Source: Thermococcus sp. 2319x1
GTDB taxonomy: Archaea; Methanobacteriota_B; Thermococci; Thermococcales; Thermococcaceae
Reading direction: 5' to 3'
Length of the DNA: 64,000 nt
Assembly: GCF_001484685.1 (NCBI RefSeq)
Contig: NZ_CP012200.1
Location: 862,321-926,320 of the forward strand
Part shown: positions 1-9,327 of the stretch, piece after piece
Position numbering within the stretch: position 1 is the stretch's first letter
Layout: each line of letters starts with the position of its first letter
Translations under genes and position numbers: made by a program
Notes under the pieces: generated by a model
What the model was told of the DNA's origin: nothing
What the model saw: the letters and a program-made list of their open reading frames with translations, nothing else
Databases searched by the model: none

Positions 1-240
1 GAAAAGTTCGTGGAGTTCTCGGGTGAGAGGGTAGTCAAGACCAGAGGAAGGGGGCTAATGATCGGGATAGTCCTCAGAAGACCAGCAGGAAACTACGTTA
101 AGGCCCTCCAGGAGAGGGGAATCCTCGTAAACACGGCAGGAAACAGAGTGATAAGACTCCTCCCGCCGCTGATAATAGAGAGAAGCACACTGAAGGAAGC
201 AGGGAAAGAGATAGAGGGTGTTCTGAATGATATCCTCTGA
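1..240 (+). CDS. lysJ: LysW-gamma-lysine/ornithine aminotransferase, C-terminal part
   Basis: This is the last 79 codons of a gene that begins before the window. The reading frame is open from base 1. The tail matches the end of class-III PLP aminotransferases of the ArgD/LysJ type: a GRGLMIGI stretch, then [20 protein letters not shown], which in this family closes the substrate pocket. The assignment to LysJ rather than general ArgD rests on the overlapping lysK, since the two enzymes act in sequence on the carrier-protein-bound intermediate in Thermococcales lysine/arginine synthesis. The end overlaps the start of lysK by 14 bases, so the two are almost surely co-transcribed and translationally coupled. 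Confidence 0.85.
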   Translation, partial: EKFVEFSGERVVKTRGRGLMIGIVLRRPAGNYVKALQERGILVNTAGNRVIRLLPPLIIERSTLKEAGKEIEGVLNDIL

Positions 241-1261
241 CGAGAAGATTGAGTTCCTAAAGAAGCTCGTCGAGATATACTCTCCCACCGGAAGGGAGGG
301 CGAGGCGGTTAAGTTCATCGTTGAATCATTCGAGAGCTTTGGGGTTGAGGCCTACGTTGACGAAGTTGGCAACGCGATAGCGATAAGGAAAGGAAAGGGT
401 CCGAGGATACTCCTGGCTGGGCATGTTGACACAGTCCCGGGAATAATCCCGGTAAGGATAGACGACGGCGTCCTCTGGGGTAGGGGGAGCGTTGACGCAA
501 AGGGGCCTCTGGCTACTTTCTTCTTCGCCACGCTGGAGAGCAGAGCCAACGTGATATTCGCGGGGCTAGTAGATGAGGAGGGCTTCTCGAAGGGCGCTAA
601 GAACCTCGACGTCCCCAGACCTGATTACATTATTATCGGTGAGCCGAGCGGTGTCGATGGCGTTACCATAGCCTACAAAGGGAGCTTAACTGCAAAATTC
701 GTTGAGAGCGTCGAGAAAGTTCACGGAAGCCTCGGAGTTAACGCAGCAGAGAAGCTAATAAACAGGTGGCTCGAGATAAAGTCCTCCTTCGGGGAGGGTT
801 TCAACGCCCTGAGCGGCAGAATAGCGGAGTTCCACGCCTATGAGAGGGACTTCGACTTCTACGGCGAGATGGTGATAAACCTCCGCACTCCGCCCGGTTA
901 CGAGCCGCCCGATGATTGGGAGATACTCGACTTCGTTCCGGCCTATCAGGTCGACAGGAGGGGTGCACTCGTCAAAGCCTTTGTCAGGGGCATAAGGAGG
1001 AACGGGATGAGGCCGAGACTGAAGAAGAAGACTGGAACGGCCGACATGAACATCCTCGGCCCGAAGTTTGGCGTTGATGCCGTCGCCTACGGCCCGGGGG
1101 ACTCCAGACTGGATCACACGCCCCACGAGCGCATAAGCCTTGATGAGTACCTCTTGGCAGTGAAGGTACTGGTTGACGTCATCGAAGAGCTCAAAGGCAC
1201 CAAGAGCAGGGTAGTTGAAGAAAGCGGAGATATGGAAATCGGAAAGGGCATCTCATGGTAG
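227..1261 (+). CDS. lysK: LysW-lysine/LysW-ornithine hydrolase (M20 metallopeptidase)
   Basis: A 344-residue M20-family zinc hydrolase that releases lysine (or ornithine) from the LysW carrier protein, the last step of the pathway. Visible metal-site elements are the AGHVDTVPG motif (His66, Asp68), the bridging Asp90 in [10 protein letters not shown], the catalytic Glu pair at 117-118 in GLVDEEG, Glu139 in IIGEPSG, and a His in the C-terminal DHTPHERI motif. The ATG at 227 lies inside the end of lysJ. The C-terminus carries about 20 extra residues after the usual family end. A short reading frame overlaps the stop. A cytoplasmic enzyme, likely bifunctional as in other Thermococcales. Confidence 0.88.
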   Translation: MISSDEKIEFLKKLVEIYSPTGREGEAVKFIVESFESFGVEAYVDEVGNAIAIRKGKGPRILLAGHVDTVPGIIPVRIDDGVLWGRGSVDAKGPLATFFFATLESRANVIFAGLVDEEGFSKGAKNLDVPRPDYIIIGEPSGVDGVTIAYKGSLTAKFVESVEKVHGSLGVNAAEKLINRWLEIKSSFGEGFNALSGRIAEFHAYERDFDFYGEMVINLRTPPGYEPPDDWEILDFVPAYQVDRRGALVKAFVRGIRRNGMRPRLKKKTGTADMNILGPKFGVDAVAYGPGDSRLDHTPHERISLDEYLLAVKVLVDVIEELKGTKSRVVEESGDMEIGKGISW

Positions 1262-1356
1262 AGTTCTCGTGGAGAGCATTGGACTTCTTCGTTGCCGCAT
1301 CTATGGTCTTCATTATCGCCGTTATTTTCCCTCTTCGAGCTCGATTGCAGTGCTGA
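1255..1356 (+). CDS. Possible 33-residue membrane peptide overlapping lysK
   Basis: ATG at 1255 sits in the overlap ATGGTAG with the lysK stop, a typical coupled arrangement. The 33-residue product has one clear hydrophobic helix (FFVAASMVFIIAVIF) followed by basic residues. I recognise no family. The second half lies antisense to the decayed end of proC, so the frame could be a chance product of that junction or the head of a larger gene that has been lost. Low confidence as a gene. Confidence 0.25.
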   Translation: MVEFSWRALDFFVAASMVFIIAVIFPLRARLQC

Positions 1357-1904
1357 GGAGCGTCTGAAGGGCAGCTATTTTTGCCACCTCTCTCGGAAGA
1401 CCGACCCTTATGCCGCCGTATATCATCGACTTAACGAAGACCGAAACTTAGGCAGGTCTCGAGCCTCTGAGCCCGTTTATTGCGTCCATGTGCTCCCCAT
1501 CGACGAGAAGACACTCGCCAAAGGCCCTGAGAAGGGATTTGGCCTTCTCTCTCATCGGGCTCAAGATCGGTCGTGGTGTGGCCTATGAAAGCCTCACCAA
1601 CGAGGATGGCTATGTTGGGCATCGCCCTGACGACCTTTGCCCCGGGGCGAGCTCCTTTAGGGTCTTTGTTGGGAACTCCAGCGGCTAAAGAAACCAGTAT
1701 CCTGCCTCTAAGTGCATCTCTTATTCCTCCCAGTACGTTTGCCACCTTGTTGGGCTTCACCGCCAGAAAAACGATTTCGGCCCACATGGCGTTAACCCCG
1801 TATTCCTCAAGCCATTTTGCCTTCTCAATGTTCCTCCTCGTGGCCTTTCTCTGCCAGAGCCCTCGCAACGGCCCCCTATAATTCCTGCCCTATGCTGTCC
1901 TCAT
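1322..1904 (-). pseudogene. proC: Decayed pyrroline-5-carboxylate reductase
   Basis: Read on the minus strand, pieces of one ProC protein appear in order but in different frames. The start region after ATG 1904 has an early stop. RRNIEKAKWLEEYGV, FLAVKPNKV, ILVSLAAGVPN and RAMPNIAILVGEAF follow in one frame. After a frameshift near 1555 come EKAKSLLRAFGE and MDAINGLRGSRPA, then an in-frame stop, then KSMIYGGIRVGLPREV and AALQTLLSTA to a stop at 1322-1324. The last C-terminal part of the family is missing. The enzyme makes proline from pyrroline-5-carboxylate; this copy cannot be functional. Base composition resembles the G+C-rich neighbours, so it probably decayed in place. Confidence 0.8.
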
Positions 1905-2060
1905 TTAACCACCGCATGCCAATTTTTGAACCGCATGATAACATTTTTGGACATCTGTTTGTCAAATTGGCAAAAATACATCAATTTTCCACTTATTTTT
2001 GACAGATTGGTTAGAGGTGAGCCCTATTTTAGGAATTGGACAGGTTTGCCTGACGAATGA

Positions 2061-2070
2061 TTTAAAAGGA
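2061..2070 (+). promoter_or_regulatory. TATA box of the aro operon
   Basis: TTTAAAAGGA is a good archaeal TATA element. Transcription would start near 2087-2090, just before the tandem GGTGATG repeats and about 25 bases before the first likely start codon. No other strong promoter is seen before tyrA except the internal one near 10397. Confidence 0.6.
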
Positions 2071-2097
2071 TTGTTGATTCATCTGTCTCCGGTGATC

Positions 2098-2134
2098 GGT
2101 GATGTCCCGCCAATGGGTGATGCCCCGCCAATAT
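2098..2134 (+). repeat. Tandem 18-base direct repeat at head of aro operon (candidate operator/leader)
   Basis: GGTGATGTCCCGCCAAT at 2098-2114 is followed, 18 bases on, by GGTGATGCCCCGCCAAT at 2116-2132; they differ at one of 17 positions. A third copy, GGTGATGTCCCACCAAT, lies at 10433-10449 before chorismate mutase. The repeat lies just downstream of the expected transcription start, where an archaeal repressor would block initiation. It also contains a short reading frame from ATG 2102 (MSRQWVMPRQY, stop 2135-2137), and in another frame the first residues of the regulator. Which role matters is not decided by the sequence. Confidence 0.6.
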
Positions 2135-2427
2135 TAGTAATCCCCGGCGGGGAAGAGGTAATCAGGAAGCTCGTTCTGAGGGCTTTGAATGAAAACCAGA
2201 GATTGATACTGAGGAGCATAAACGGTAGACACCGCTCCCTGAATTCTTTCCTTGAGGAGCTCAGCAGGAAGGAAAGAAAAGCCCTCTCGACGCTGAAGCT
2301 GAATGCCAGGATTCTCAAAGACCTTGGACTCATAGACTACGGCACCAAGGAAAACCCCAGACCCGTCAGGCTTACCGAGCACGGTAGGATGATTCTCAGC
2401 CTTCTGGAGGTGGACGGCCATGAGTGA
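2113..2427 (+). CDS. Winged-helix transcriptional regulator at head of aro operon
   Basis: A 104-residue protein with a helix-turn-helix pattern in the middle (NQRLILRSINGRHRSLNSFLEEL ... TLKLNARILKDLGLID) and a wing-like end (RPVRLTEHGRMILSLL), as in small archaeal MarR/ArsR-like regulators. I chose ATG 2113 because it follows the predicted transcription start and GGTGAT sequences; GTG 2092 in the same frame is possible, while the longer frame from 1999 begins upstream of the TATA box. It overlaps tktN by 8 bases. As first gene of the operon, next to a repeat that recurs before the tyrosine/phenylalanine branch, it is a good candidate for the local regulator of aromatic amino acid synthesis. 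I infer that; the ligand is unknown. Confidence 0.7.
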   Translation: MGDAPPILVIPGGEEVIRKLVLRALNENQRLILRSINGRHRSLNSFLEELSRKERKALSTLKLNARILKDLGLIDYGTKENPRPVRLTEHGRMILSLLEVDGHE

Positions 2428-3079
2428 GACCCTTGATCCAAGGGCAAAGCTCCAGAGCGTGCTCCAGCCCGTCAACAACTTCCACCTTGAGTCTTCCGAG
2501 ACCTGCCTTGAAATTCTCTCAGCAATTCTCGAAGAGAAGAGAGAGGACGACGTTGTGATACTCAGCAAAGGCCACTCGGCCCCAGCGTTCTACGTGATAC
2601 TCCACGAGATGGGCCTTCTCAGCGACGAGGAGCTCTACAGCTTCGCGGACATAGACGGCCTCCCGAGCCACGTTACCAGGGGATTGCCCTTCATAGAGGT
2701 TTCGAGCGGCTCCCTCGGCCAAGGTCTCTCGGTGGGTAACGGAATAGCGATGGCTAAGCGCATTGACGGAAAAAATGGCTACGTCTACGTCATACTCGGC
2801 GATGGTGAGCTGGATGAGGGCCAAGTCTGGGAAGCTGCTATGACTGCATCGCACCACGGGCTCGATAGAGTGATTGCCATAGTAGACAGGAACTACTTCC
2901 AACTAACTGGCAGCACTGAGGAGATAATGAACAAAGAACCATTGGCCGACAAGTGGAGGGCCTTTGGTTGGGAGGTGATAGAGGTTCCCAACCGGAAGGA
3001 AAAACTGAGAAAAGCCCTCGAAAAGGCGAAGAGGATCAGAGGGAAGCCCAAAGTCATCATAGCGAGGTGGGGAGTTTGA
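2420..3079 (+). CDS. Transketolase, N-terminal (TPP-binding) subunit
   Basis: A 219-residue N-terminal half of a split transketolase. The pyrophosphate-side motifs are present: SKGHSAP (49-55), GLPSHV, the SSGSLGQGLSVG loop, and the TPP/magnesium motif GDGELDEGQVWEA beginning at 127. It works as a complex with the next gene to make erythrose-4-phosphate, the sugar precursor of the shikimate pathway. The usual archaeal subunit is around 270 residues; this one is shorter at the N-terminus, where the early His region of other transketolases is replaced by NFHLESSETC. It overlaps the regulator before it and the C-terminal subunit after it. Confidence 0.88.
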   Translation: MSETLDPRAKLQSVLQPVNNFHLESSETCLEILSAILEEKREDDVVILSKGHSAPAFYVILHEMGLLSDEELYSFADIDGLPSHVTRGLPFIEVSSGSLGQGLSVGNGIAMAKRIDGKNGYVYVILGDGELDEGQVWEAAMTASHHGLDRVIAIVDRNYFQLTGSTEEIMNKEPLADKWRAFGWEVIEVPNRKEKLRKALEKAKRIRGKPKVIIARWGV

Positions 3080-3996
3080 TTGAGAGCTTCAGGGAGGCCT
3101 TTGGGAGGGCTTTAGTTGAACTGGGAAGGGAAAACCCAAACATCGTAGTCCTCGACGCCGATGTTAAGAGCTCGACGAAAACTGCCTACTTCGAGAAGGC
3201 CTTTCCCGGAAGGTTCATCCAGGTGGGCATAAGCGAACAAGACATGGTATCAATGGCGGGGGGTTTAGCCATAGCAGGCAAGATTCCAGTTGTCTCGGCC
3301 TTCGCCGCCTTCTTGATGCGGGCATGGGAGCAGATAAGGAACACGATAGCCAGGGACAATCTCAACGTCAAACTCATCCCTACCCACTCGGGCCTTTCAG
3401 ACCATATGGATGGTTCCTCCCATCAGTGCCTTGAGGACATAGCGCTCATGCGCGTCCTTCCGAATATGACGGTTGTTGTGCCAGCGGATGCCCCCTCAGT
3501 GCCCGTCCTTCTCCGGCAAGTCGTCGAGCTTGAAGGGCCTGTTTACATGCGCCTCGGCAGGGATCATGCGCCCAGGGTGTACAACAAACCGGAGCTGGAG
3601 CTGGGCAAGGCCAGCGTTCTAAGGAAGGGGAACGACGTTCTCCTTGTGGCCACGGGAGTTATGGTGTCGGTGGCACTTGAAACAGCGAGAAAGCTTGAGG
3701 AAAGGGGGATAAGTGCTGGAGTGGTCGACATGCACACGATAAAGCCCCTCGATGAGGAAACACTGCTAAAGCTTGTATCTAAGGTGGAACTCGTAATCAC
3801 ACTTGAGGAACACAGCATCCACGGCGGTCTCGGGGGAGCGGTGGCGGAGGTCCTCTCGGAAAAGATGCCAAAGAGACTCATCAGGATCGGAACTACCGAG
3901 TTTGGCAGGTCGAGCAGAGACTACTTGGCACTCCTGGAGCGCTATGGTTTAACAGCGGAAAATGTCGTGAGGAAGGTTGAGGTGATGCTGACGTGA
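3076..3996 (+). CDS. Transketolase, C-terminal subunit
   Basis: A 306-residue C-terminal half of transketolase with the pyrimidine-binding domain ([24 protein letters not shown] with the cofactor-activating Glu) and a C-terminal Rossmann-like domain ([15 protein letters not shown]). I chose TTG 3076, which overlaps the preceding stop as TTGA and has GAGGTGGGG a few bases upstream; GTG 3067 is the alternative. The longer open frame upstream reads through tktN and is not coding. It forms one enzyme with the preceding subunit and supplies erythrose-4-phosphate to the DAHP synthase encoded next. Confidence 0.88.
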   Translation: MIESFREAFGRALVELGRENPNIVVLDADVKSSTKTAYFEKAFPGRFIQVGISEQDMVSMAGGLAIAGKIPVVSAFAAFLMRAWEQIRNTIARDNLNVKLIPTHSGLSDHMDGSSHQCLEDIALMRVLPNMTVVVPADAPSVPVLLRQVVELEGPVYMRLGRDHAPRVYNKPELELGKASVLRKGNDVLLVATGVMVSVALETARKLEERGISAGVVDMHTIKPLDEETLLKLVSKVELVITLEEHSIHGGLGGAVAEVLSEKMPKRLIRIGTTEFGRSSRDYLALLERYGLTAENVVRKVEVMLT

Positions 3997-4907
3997 AGTT
4001 CAAATTCGAGAAAGACTACAAGTCAAAAACGGTTGTCAAGGTCGGAGGGGTTAAAATCGGAGACGGCTTCACCGTAATAGCGGGCCCCTGCGCGGTGGAA
4101 AGCCAGGAGCAGATAATGAAGATTGCAGAGTTTTTGGCTGAAAAAGGCGTTAAAGTGCTCCGCGGGGGAGCTTTTAAGCCGAGGACCAGCCCATACTCCT
4201 TTCAGGGACACGGGGAGGATGCCCTGAAGTGGATGAGAAAGGCGGCCGATGAATACGGCCTCGTAACCGTTACAGAGGTTATGGAAGCATCGCAGGTTGA
4301 GCTGGTTGCAAAGTACTCTGATATGCTTCAGATCGGTGCCAGGAACTCCCAGAACTTCGAACTCCTCAAGGCCGTCGGAAAGGTCGACAACCCAGTGGTT
4401 CTGAAGAGGGGAATGGCCAACACAGTCCAGGAGCTCCTATACTCGGCCGAGTACATACTCAATGGCGGCAACGAGAACGTTATTCTCTGCGAGAGGGGTA
4501 TAAGAACCTTCGAGACCTCCACGAGGTTTACCCTGGACATCTCCGCCGTTCCAGTCGTCAAGGAGCTCTCTCACTTGCCGATAATAGTCGACCCATCACA
4601 CTCAGCTGGGAGAAGGGAGCTTGTGATACCCCTTGCAAAGGCCGCCTACGCCGTTGGGGCTGACGGTATAATAGTTGAGGTTCATCCAGAGCCAGAAAAG
4701 GCCCTCTCAGATTCTGCACAACAGCTGACATTTGAAGACTTCGAGAGGCTTTTGAGGGAGATTGAAGGGCTTGGATGGAAGGTAGAGACTCCCAGAGAAG
4801 TTGCAGAGGGCGTTCCGAGGTACGTGCTCTCAGAGAGGGTCGAGGAGAACGACTGGTACACGGAGGTATTCCTCATGGAGCTGGGGGGGCTCGGATGGAG
4901 AGCCTGA
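3993..4907 (+). CDS. aroF: 3-deoxy-7-phosphoheptulonate (DAHP) synthase
   Basis: First enzyme of the shikimate pathway, joining phosphoenolpyruvate and erythrose-4-phosphate. It is of the short class I-beta (KDO8PS-like) type known from Pyrococcus furiosus. Visible motifs are AGPCAVES (about 30-37), [31 protein letters not shown] and [11 protein letters not shown], with metal ligands Cys, His, Glu and Asp in these blocks. GTG 3993 overlaps the transketolase stop. It lacks the N-terminal regulatory domain of some bacterial homologues. The C-terminus runs about 40 residues beyond the usual end near GLGWK, and the extension overlaps the start of aroB. Confidence 0.92.
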   Translation: MKFKFEKDYKSKTVVKVGGVKIGDGFTVIAGPCAVESQEQIMKIAEFLAEKGVKVLRGGAFKPRTSPYSFQGHGEDALKWMRKAADEYGLVTVTEVMEASQVELVAKYSDMLQIGARNSQNFELLKAVGKVDNPVVLKRGMANTVQELLYSAEYILNGGNENVILCERGIRTFETSTRFTLDISAVPVVKELSHLPIIVDPSHSAGRRELVIPLAKAAYAVGADGIIVEVHPEPEKALSDSAQQLTFEDFERLLREIEGLGWKVETPREVAEGVPRYVLSERVEENDWYTEVFLMELGGLGWRA

Positions 4908-5920
4908 CTTTCGGCCCCCTCTCCACCCTTCCATCCCTCGTGGAGGAGCTGAACCCCCACAAGGTCGCATTTCTGACAAACATGACAGTGGAGAGACTCT
5001 GGCTTAAAAAAGCCTTCAGCGGAATAGAGAATCCGATAAAAATAGTCATTCCAGACGGCGAGGAATACAAGAGCCTTGAGACCACCATGGCTATTTGGAA
5101 GAGGCTCCAGGAGGAGGGCTTCACAAGGAAGTCCCTCCTTATAGGCCTCGGCGGGGGAGTCGTGACTGATATAGCTGGCTTCGTGGCCTCAACCTACATG
5201 AGAGGAACCCTTCTCGGCCTCGTTCCAACGACGCTTTTAGCCCAGGTGGACGCGGCCATAGGGGGCAAGACCGGGGTGAACTTCAACGGAAAGAACATGA
5301 TAGGGACGTTCTATCTTCCTAACTTCGTCCTGATAGCCCACGAAACTCTCTCCACGCTCCCTGATGAGGAAATCAGGAACGGGCTCGGAGAAGTTGCCAA
5401 GTACGCCCTGCTTGACAAGAAAATCTACGCCCTCATCAGGAACTTCAAGGGGATAGATGAGGCCATAATACGGGAGTGCGCACTTTTCAAGGCTGAGGTC
5501 GTTGAGAAAGACCCGGAGGAGAGAGGGCTAAGGAGAATCCTCAACCTCGGCCACACGACCGGACACGCAATCGAGAAGCTGTCGAACTACAAGATAAAGC
5601 ACGGACTTGCGGTTTCCATGGGACTTATGGTGGCTTCAAAGGTTGGAGAAGAGCTGTACGGCTTTGATTCTGGAAAAACCGAAGAGCTCCTGGAAAAGCT
5701 CGGACTACCCACGAGGCATCCCTTTGGGGCCGATGAGATACTTAGGGAGATGGCGCTTGACAAGAAGGCTTGGTATGGGAAGATCGTCTTCGTTGCTCCA
5801 GTTGAAATAGGCGATGTCGTCGTTGAGGAAGTAGCTGAGGAGGTTTTAAAACGGGCCTTGGAGGCAACGAGTTATGATAGCGGGAGTGGTGACAGCCAAA
5901 AACCCGAGGGAAGCGCTTGA
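4895..5920 (+). CDS. aroB: 3-dehydroquinate synthase
   Basis: A 341-residue NAD- and zinc-dependent enzyme making 3-dehydroquinate from DAHP. It shows the NAD loop ([23 protein letters not shown]), [29 protein letters not shown] and the zinc-ligand regions [22 protein letters not shown] and [12 protein letters not shown] 4895 lies within the aroF end and gives the normal N-terminus MESLTFG. The C-terminus overlaps aroD by 47 bases in a different frame, so its last residues ([10 protein letters not shown]) are probably an extension shaped by the aroD start. Confidence 0.92.
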   Translation: MESLTFGPLSTLPSLVEELNPHKVAFLTNMTVERLWLKKAFSGIENPIKIVIPDGEEYKSLETTMAIWKRLQEEGFTRKSLLIGLGGGVVTDIAGFVASTYMRGTLLGLVPTTLLAQVDAAIGGKTGVNFNGKNMIGTFYLPNFVLIAHETLSTLPDEEIRNGLGEVAKYALLDKKIYALIRNFKGIDEAIIRECALFKAEVVEKDPEERGLRRILNLGHTTGHAIEKLSNYKIKHGLAVSMGLMVASKVGEELYGFDSGKTEELLEKLGLPTRHPFGADEILREMALDKKAWYGKIVFVAPVEIGDVVVEEVAEEVLKRALEATSYDSGSGDSQKPEGSA

Positions 5921-6515
5921 GAAGATTAAAGCATCGAACTTCGATCTCTACGAGATCAGGCTTGACTCCTTCTGGGAGTTTGAGGGACTGGAAGTGCTGG
6001 GGGAATATTCTAAAAGGCTCATCTTCACCCCAAGGAGAAAGGAAGAAGGGGGAATCAGACCCCTCGATGACGGGACGAGACTTAGGCTCTATCGGAGAGT
6101 TATGGCCCTAAAACCCGCCTACGTTGACGTCGAGTTCGGTTCAAAGATAGCCTCTGAGGTCATTGAACTCGCCAGGGAGAAGAGCGTAAGAGTTGTTCTC
6201 TCACACCACGACTTTAAAGGTACACCGGGCTTCGGAAAGCTTCTCGACCTCCTCAAGGAGATGGAAGAGCTGGAGCCCGGGATAATAAAGATAGTCACCA
6301 CCGCAAACTCGGTCCTCGACAACCTGAGAGTTTTGAGGCTCTATGAGTATGCAGAGAACCTTATAGCCTTCTGCATGGGGCCCCTTGGGAGGGTCTCCAG
6401 GGTCTTTTCGGCCCAGCTGGCCCCATTCACTTACGCCCCTGTTGACGGAGAGGTAGCCCCGGGACAGTTTCCGGCGGAGGAACTGGAAAGATTGAGGGTG
6501 ATGCTCTTTGGTTGA
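5874..6515 (+). CDS. aroD: 3-dehydroquinate dehydratase, type I
   Basis: A 213-residue type I (Schiff-base) dehydroquinase. The substrate-binding EIRLD motif is at 27-31, the catalytic His lies in SHHDF (111 or 112), and the Schiff-base lysine is Lys139 in IIKIVTTA. The conserved C-terminal APVDG...PGQ block is present. It converts 3-dehydroquinate to 3-dehydroshikimate. The start ATG 5874 lies inside aroB and the end overlaps aroE, in keeping with tight translational coupling through the operon. Confidence 0.93.
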   Translation: MIAGVVTAKNPREALEKIKASNFDLYEIRLDSFWEFEGLEVLGEYSKRLIFTPRRKEEGGIRPLDDGTRLRLYRRVMALKPAYVDVEFGSKIASEVIELAREKSVRVVLSHHDFKGTPGFGKLLDLLKEMEELEPGIIKIVTTANSVLDNLRVLRLYEYAENLIAFCMGPLGRVSRVFSAQLAPFTYAPVDGEVAPGQFPAEELERLRVMLFG

Positions 6516-7326
6516 CGCAAAAACAAGGCTCTACGGGGTAATCGGCTTTCCAACAAGACACTCGCTCAGTCCATCCATGCACAACGCAGCTTTTAGAGCC
6601 CTTGGAATCAACGCGGTATACTTAGCCTTCGAAGTCCACCCAGAAGAGCTCGGGGATGCCATCAAAGGCTTCAGAGCCCTGAGCATCTCTGGATTGAACG
6701 TAACAATGCCGCACAAGGAGGCGATAATCCGCTTCCTCGACTCACTCTCCGAGGACTCCGGAGAAATCGGGAGCGTCAACACGGTCGTTAACAGAAACGG
6801 AAAGCTGGAAGGCCACACAACCGATGGTATAGGTGCCAGAAGGGCCCTCGAAAGAGTGATTGAGCTGGGGGAAAGGAGGATCCTCATTATCGGTGCCGGT
6901 GGTGCAGGCAAAGCGATAGCCTATGAGCTTGCCAAGGACAACGACGTGGTCGTTCTCAACAGAACCCCCGAAAAGGCTAAGGTACTGGAGCGCTTCGGAA
7001 TAACGGGGGACGCTCTGAACAGGGGGAATCTTGGGAAGTATCTGAAATGGGCCGAAGTTTTGATAAACGCCACCCCCGTCGGAATGAACTCTTGGGAGAC
7101 GCCGGTTCCGGGAGAGATGCTAAGGAAAGATCTCGTCGTCATGGACATAGTTTACAAGCCCCTGAAGACGCGCCTTCTCACCGAGGCCGAGCTGAGGGGC
7201 TGTAAAACCGTTGATGGCCTCTGGATGCTCGTCTATCAGGGCATCGAGAGCTTCAGGCTTTGGACGGGGTTGGAACCAGATGAAGGGCTTATGAGGGGGG
7301 CTGCGCTTGAGAGCCTCAGCCAGTAG
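6508..7326 (+). CDS. aroE: Shikimate dehydrogenase
   Basis: A 272-residue NADP-dependent enzyme reducing 3-dehydroshikimate to shikimate. The shikimate site is SLSPSMHN (19-26), the catalytic Lys70 is in NVTMPHK and Asp105 in HTTDG. The nucleotide-binding GAGGAGKA loop is at 129-136 followed by NRTPEKA, typical for NADP. The TTG start at 6508 overlaps the aroD stop. Confidence 0.93.
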   Translation: MVDAKTRLYGVIGFPTRHSLSPSMHNAAFRALGINAVYLAFEVHPEELGDAIKGFRALSISGLNVTMPHKEAIIRFLDSLSEDSGEIGSVNTVVNRNGKLEGHTTDGIGARRALERVIELGERRILIIGAGGAGKAIAYELAKDNDVVVLNRTPEKAKVLERFGITGDALNRGNLGKYLKWAEVLINATPVGMNSWETPVPGEMLRKDLVVMDIVYKPLKTRLLTEAELRGCKTVDGLWMLVYQGIESFRLWTGLEPDEGLMRGAALESLSQ

Positions 7327-8122
7327 CGCCATCACCGTTGTGAACGCCTTCGCAACCGGCATTGGTTCTGCGATAGGGATAGACCTCTGGACGAGGGTGG
7401 ATGTTAAACTAACGGGTGAGGGGATTGAGGGGGAGATCAGGGTTAGAGGAGAAAATTTGAGAGATTTCAGGCTCGTTAAAGCGGCCGTTGATGTTTTCAG
7501 GGAGATAACTGGCGAGGACTTCGGGATCAAGTTCAGAATAGAGTCGGAGATACCCGTCGGGATGGGTCTCAAGAGCAGCTCTGCAGCTGCGAACGCCCTC
7601 TCAAAGGCCCTGGCTAATGCCCTCGGGCTTGGTATGAGCGAAATGGAAGTTGTTAAAGCCGGAGTCGAGACCGCTAAGAGGGCGGGGGTTACCCTAACCG
7701 GGGCATTTGACGACGCCTGCGCCTCCTACTTCGGTTCGTTCTGGGTAACCGACAACCTCAGAATGAAGGTTCTCCGCAGTTCCAAAGTCGAGCCCCTTCC
7801 CGTTCTACTCATGCTCCCGGGGAAGACTCTCCTGACCGAAAACCTAAGCGGGAGGGACTTTTCTCCAATCAAACCTTACGTGGAGGAGGCCGTAAGGCTG
7901 GCCCTCGGTGGAGAGTGGAGAAAAGCGGCCCTCATTAACGGCCTGGTTTACTCGACGTACCTCGGCTACTCCCTCGAGCCATTCAGGATTGCCCTAGAGA
8001 GGGGAGCTGTGGTAGGGCTGAGCGGGAAGGGGCCAGCGGTTTTTGCCGTCACGAATGAGCCCGAAGAGCTTGCTGAGGAGTGGGAACAGTTTGGAGAAGT
8101 TTTGACAACCGAGCTGAGGTGA
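7307..8122 (+). CDS. aroK: Archaeal shikimate kinase (GHMP family)
   Basis: A 271-residue kinase of the GHMP superfamily, the archaeal replacement for the bacterial NMP-kinase-like AroK. The ATP loop PVGMGLKSSSAAA is at 83-95; the N-terminal NAFATGIGSAIGID and C-terminal GLSGKGPAVFAV motifs are also family hallmarks. TTG 7307 is the first usable start (an in-frame stop lies at 7292) and has GAGGGGGG just upstream. It overlaps aroE by 20 bases. It phosphorylates shikimate at position 3. Confidence 0.92.
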   Translation: MRASASSAITVVNAFATGIGSAIGIDLWTRVDVKLTGEGIEGEIRVRGENLRDFRLVKAAVDVFREITGEDFGIKFRIESEIPVGMGLKSSSAAANALSKALANALGLGMSEMEVVKAGVETAKRAGVTLTGAFDDACASYFGSFWVTDNLRMKVLRSSKVEPLPVLLMLPGKTLLTENLSGRDFSPIKPYVEEAVRLALGGEWRKAALINGLVYSTYLGYSLEPFRIALERGAVVGLSGKGPAVFAVTNEPEELAEEWEQFGEVLTTELR

Positions 8123-8127
8123 TTGCG

Positions 8128-9327
8128 TTGATAATCACGCCCGTTGACGAGATCAGGGGAGAACTTGAGGCTCTTCCCTCGAAGAGCTACACCCACCGGG
8201 CCTACTTCTTAGCCCTACTGGCTGAAGAGGAGAGCACCATAGAGAATCCTCTTTTCTGCGACGACACGCTGGCTACTGTGAGCGCCATAAGGGCTTTTGG
8301 CGCGGAGGTTAATGGAAAAACCGTTAGTCCCCCTGAAGAACCCTCCCCTGGCTTTGTATACGCCAGGGAATCGGGGACGACGGCAAGGTTTTCAACTGCC
8401 CTCGCCGGTGGCATCAACGGAAGAACTCTCATAGACGGGGCGAGAAGGTTGAGGGAGAGACCGATGGACGGGCTTGTGAAAGCCCTGAAGGACCTTGGGG
8501 CAGGGATTAGTAGTTCTCATCTCCCTCTGGCCGTGAAGGGTCCCGTAAAGTCTGGAAAGGTCTCAGTAGATGCTTCCAAGTCCTCCCAGTTCGTCAGCGG
8601 TCTGCTCCTCCTGGGGGCAAAGGTAGGACTGAAGGTTGAGGCCATGAATCCCGTTTCGAGGCCCTACATCGAGATGACGCTCAGGACGATGGAGGCCTTT
8701 GGTGTTGAATTTGAAAGGGAGGGCTTCTCCTTCGAGGTATATCCCGGGGTTAGGAGAGCCAAGTACAGGGTTCCAGGTGATTACTCAACGGCTTCATTCT
8801 TCTTGGGAGCTGGGGCCCTTTACGGTAAAGTTAGGATAAACAACCTCCTGAGGGACGATGTGCAGGCAGACATTGCCTTCCTGGATGCGCTTGAGGAGTT
8901 TGGGGCGAAGGTGAGGAGGGGAAGTGACTACGTGGAGGTCGAGAGGGGCGAGCTTAAAGCGATTACCCTTGACTGTTCCGATTTTCCCGATTCGTTTCCC
9001 ATACTCGCGGTTATTGCGGCTTACGCAGAGGGAAAAAGCGTGATAAGAGCCAAACAGCTCAGGTTCAAGGAGAGCGACAGAGTGAGGGCGATGGCAGTCA
9101 ACCTGTCGAGGATGGGGATTAAGGTGAGGGAGCTTGGAGACGGGCTTGAGATAGAGGGCGGAAGGCCGAAGGGAGCGAGGATAGAGACCTTCAAAGACCA
9201 CAGGATAGCCATGGCGATGAGCATAGCCGCGCTGGGTGCTGAGGGCCCCTCAGTAATCGAGGATACCGAAAGTGTCTCGAAGTCGTATCCGGGATTTTTT
9301 GACGACCTGAGGAGGCTTCTGGGATGA
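8128..9327 (+). CDS. aroA: 3-phosphoshikimate 1-carboxyvinyltransferase (EPSP synthase)
   Basis: A 399-residue two-domain enzyme adding enolpyruvate to shikimate-3-phosphate. Recognised blocks are LPSKSYTHR near the N-terminus, ARESGTTARFSTALAGG, SSQFVSGLLLLGA, PGDYSTASFFLGAGAL, DFPDSFPILAVIAA, LRFKESDRV and FKDHRIAMA. TTG 8128 was chosen because GAGGTGA lies 5 bases upstream and it gives the family N-terminus; the frame is open further upstream inside aroK. Confidence 0.92.
   Translation: MIITPVDEIRGELEALPSKSYTHRAYFLALLAEEESTIENPLFCDDTLATVSAIRAFGAEVNGKTVSPPEEPSPGFVYARESGTTARFSTALAGGINGRTLIDGARRLRERPMDGLVKALKDLGAGISSSHLPLAVKGPVKSGKVSVDASKSSQFVSGLLLLGAKVGLKVEAMNPVSRPYIEMTLRTMEAFGVEFEREGFSFEVYPGVRRAKYRVPGDYSTASFFLGAGALYGKVRINNLLRDDVQADIAFLDALEEFGAKVRRGSDYVEVERGELKAITLDCSDFPDSFPILAVIAAYAEGKSVIRAKQLRFKESDRVRAMAVNLSRMGIKVRELGDGLEIEGGRPKGARIETFKDHRIAMAMSIAALGAEGPSVIEDTESVSKSYPGFFDDLRRLLG

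Noticed and set aside
1999-2112. Longer N-terminus for the winged-helix regulator, from 1999
   Set aside because: The added residues look unstructured and lie upstream of the TATA box at 2061, so they would not be on the transcript.
2098-2134. The aro repeats as plain ribosome-binding sites
   Set aside because: GGTGAT is a normal ribosome site, but the match between copies goes on for a further ten bases (CCCRCCAAT), beyond what ribosome binding needs.
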